DNA from: Chlamydiota bacterium | GTDB taxonomy: Bacteria > Chlamydiota > Chlamydiia > Chlamydiales > Rhabdochlamydiaceae | Direction: 5' to 3' | Assembly: GCA_011065225.1 (NCBI GenBank) | Contig: JAAKFC010000091.1 | Location: 1 to 6,347, forward strand | DNA length: 6,347 bases | In this document: piece by piece, positions 5,562 to 6,347 of the stretch | How positions within the stretch are numbered: position 1 is the stretch's first letter | Layout of the letters: every line of letters starts with the position of its first letter | Notes under the pieces: model-generated | Databases searched by the model: none | Seen by the model: the letters and a program-made list of their open reading frames with translations, nothing else | What the model was told of the DNA's origin: nothing | Program-made: the position numbers and the translations under genes

Positions 5562-6347
5562 TTAAAATTCATTATGTTTATCACTCAAGGCAACCCGGCG
5601 ATAAATTTTTTGCTTTTCAGACAAAAATGTAAACTTTTTTTTTGCTTCTAAAAAGCGGAGTGTTTCCGATTTTCCTAAGCACAGAAATCCATGATTATCC
5701 AAGCTATCATAGAATAAAAATACAGCTCTATCTTGCAGATGCCTATTGAAATAAATAAATACATTTCGACAGATGATCACATTCATCTCATTAAACACAC
5801 CGTCAGTGGACAGGTTATGATTTGAGAAGACAATCTTTTCCTTTAAATAATTGTGCATTTTTGCGTATCTGTATTTGCTAGTATAGTAGTCAGAAAGGGA
5901 GCGGACTCCACCTGCCTTAGTGTAGTTTTGGGCGTATTTCTCCATATCATCTAGTAAATAAATGCCTTCTTTAGCAATGTGTAAGGCATTCACGTTAATA
6001 TCAGTGGCATATATGGTTGATTTTTCTAAAAGGTTATTTTCCTTTAAGAGAATTGCCATGGAGTATACTTCTTCTCCGGTCGCACAACCAGCGTGCCAGA
6101 TCTTGATAAAAGGATGGGTTTTTAGAACCGGCACCACTTTCTTTCGAAACTCGAGAAAAAACAAAGGATCTCGAAATATTGCTGTCACAGATACCAGCAT
6201 GCTGGTCAGTATGCCGTTAAAGAATTCCTTATCGTGTAAGCATTTATCGATTAATTCCGAAATATTGTTTAACTTTTCATGGACTAAGCAATATTTCAGA
6301 CGTCTATTTATGGAAACTCTGGAATAATTTTGAAAATCATATCCATA
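5562..6347 (-). CDS. cheR: CheR-type protein-glutamate methyltransferase, 5' end outside window
   Basis: CheR enzymes transfer a methyl group from S-adenosylmethionine to glutamates of receptor proteins. The 261 visible residues start in the N-terminal helical domain (YGYDFQNYSRVSINRRL, residues 1-17 of the visible part). They continue through VTAIFRDP, SAM-binding motif I (AGCATGEE, 86-93), the acidic motif TDIN (115-118) and CRNVFIYF (193-200), then SLDNHGFLCLGKSE near the end. The frame stays open to the window edge, and the segment before the ATG at 6200 is clearly CheR-like; 6200 is therefore an internal methionine. The catalytic domain appears complete. The sequence resembles the CheR subgroup often found beside CheB and hybrid histidine kinases rather than with flagellar genes (from memory). 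No receptor or CheB is in the window. The gene leads into the CNB gene after 19 bases, so methylation and cyclic-nucleotide sensing may belong to one pathway. The actual methyl acceptor is unknown. Confidence 0.94.
   Translation of the reverse strand, partial: YGYDFQNYSRVSINRRLKYCLVHEKLNNISELIDKCLHDKEFFNGILTSMLVSVTAIFRDPLFFLEFRKKVVPVLKTHPFIKIWHAGCATGEEVYSMAILLKENNLLEKSTIYATDINVNALHIAKEGIYLLDDMEKYAQNYTKAGGVRSLSDYYTSKYRYAKMHNYLKEKIVFSNHNLSTDGVFNEMNVIICRNVFIYFNRHLQDRAVFLFYDSLDNHGFLCLGKSETLRFLEAKKKFTFLSEKQKIYRRVALSDKHNEF

Overview
The window looks like part of the chromosome of an environmental (amoeba-associated type) member of the Chlamydiota. The main evidence is the C-terminal third of the elongation factor LepA at the left edge. 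Its wording (NDKLKSVTRGYGSFDYEF, FSCLVHRSKAE, ISALSKNVTAKCYGG) matches chlamydial LepA as I remember it. The genus cannot be fixed from this sequence alone.

Layout. Almost all of the 6.3 kb is coding, in two convergent blocks. On the plus strand, lepA (1-537, 5' end outside the window) overlaps by an ATGA junction with a complete family 1 glycoside hydrolase (534-2117). On the minus strand, read from right to left, are three closely packed genes. The first is a CheR-type methyltransferase (5562-6347, 5' end outside the window). Nineteen bases later comes a 611-residue protein with two cyclic-nucleotide-binding (CNB) domains, a KSP-repeat linker and an unrecognised cysteine-rich C-terminal domain (3707-5542). 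Thirteen bases later comes a putative lipoprotein with a metallo-beta-lactamase (MBL) domain (2182-3693). The blocks meet in a 64-base gap (2118-2181) that holds an imperfect inverted repeat. No RNA gene, insertion sequence or CRISPR array was seen. The promoters of both blocks must lie outside the window or inside upstream genes.

How the genes may work together. The minus-strand trio looks like a signalling operon. The MBL domain has all expected metal ligands and closely resembles, from memory, the MBL-type (class III-like) cyclic-nucleotide phosphodiesterases that carry CNB domains in the same chain, such as Dictyostelium GbpA/DdPDE5 with two CNB domains and Myxococcus PdeA/PdeB. Here the tandem CNB sensor and the MBL hydrolase are separate adjacent genes, with a CheR methyltransferase upstream. 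This split cyclic-nucleotide module is the most interesting feature. The lipoprotein signal on the hydrolase complicates a simple intracellular model and leaves open an action on periplasmic, vacuolar or host nucleotides. The lepA-glycosidase block looks like an ordinary housekeeping gene with an accessory gene coupled behind it, though the glycosidase has an unusual hydrophobic N-terminal extension.
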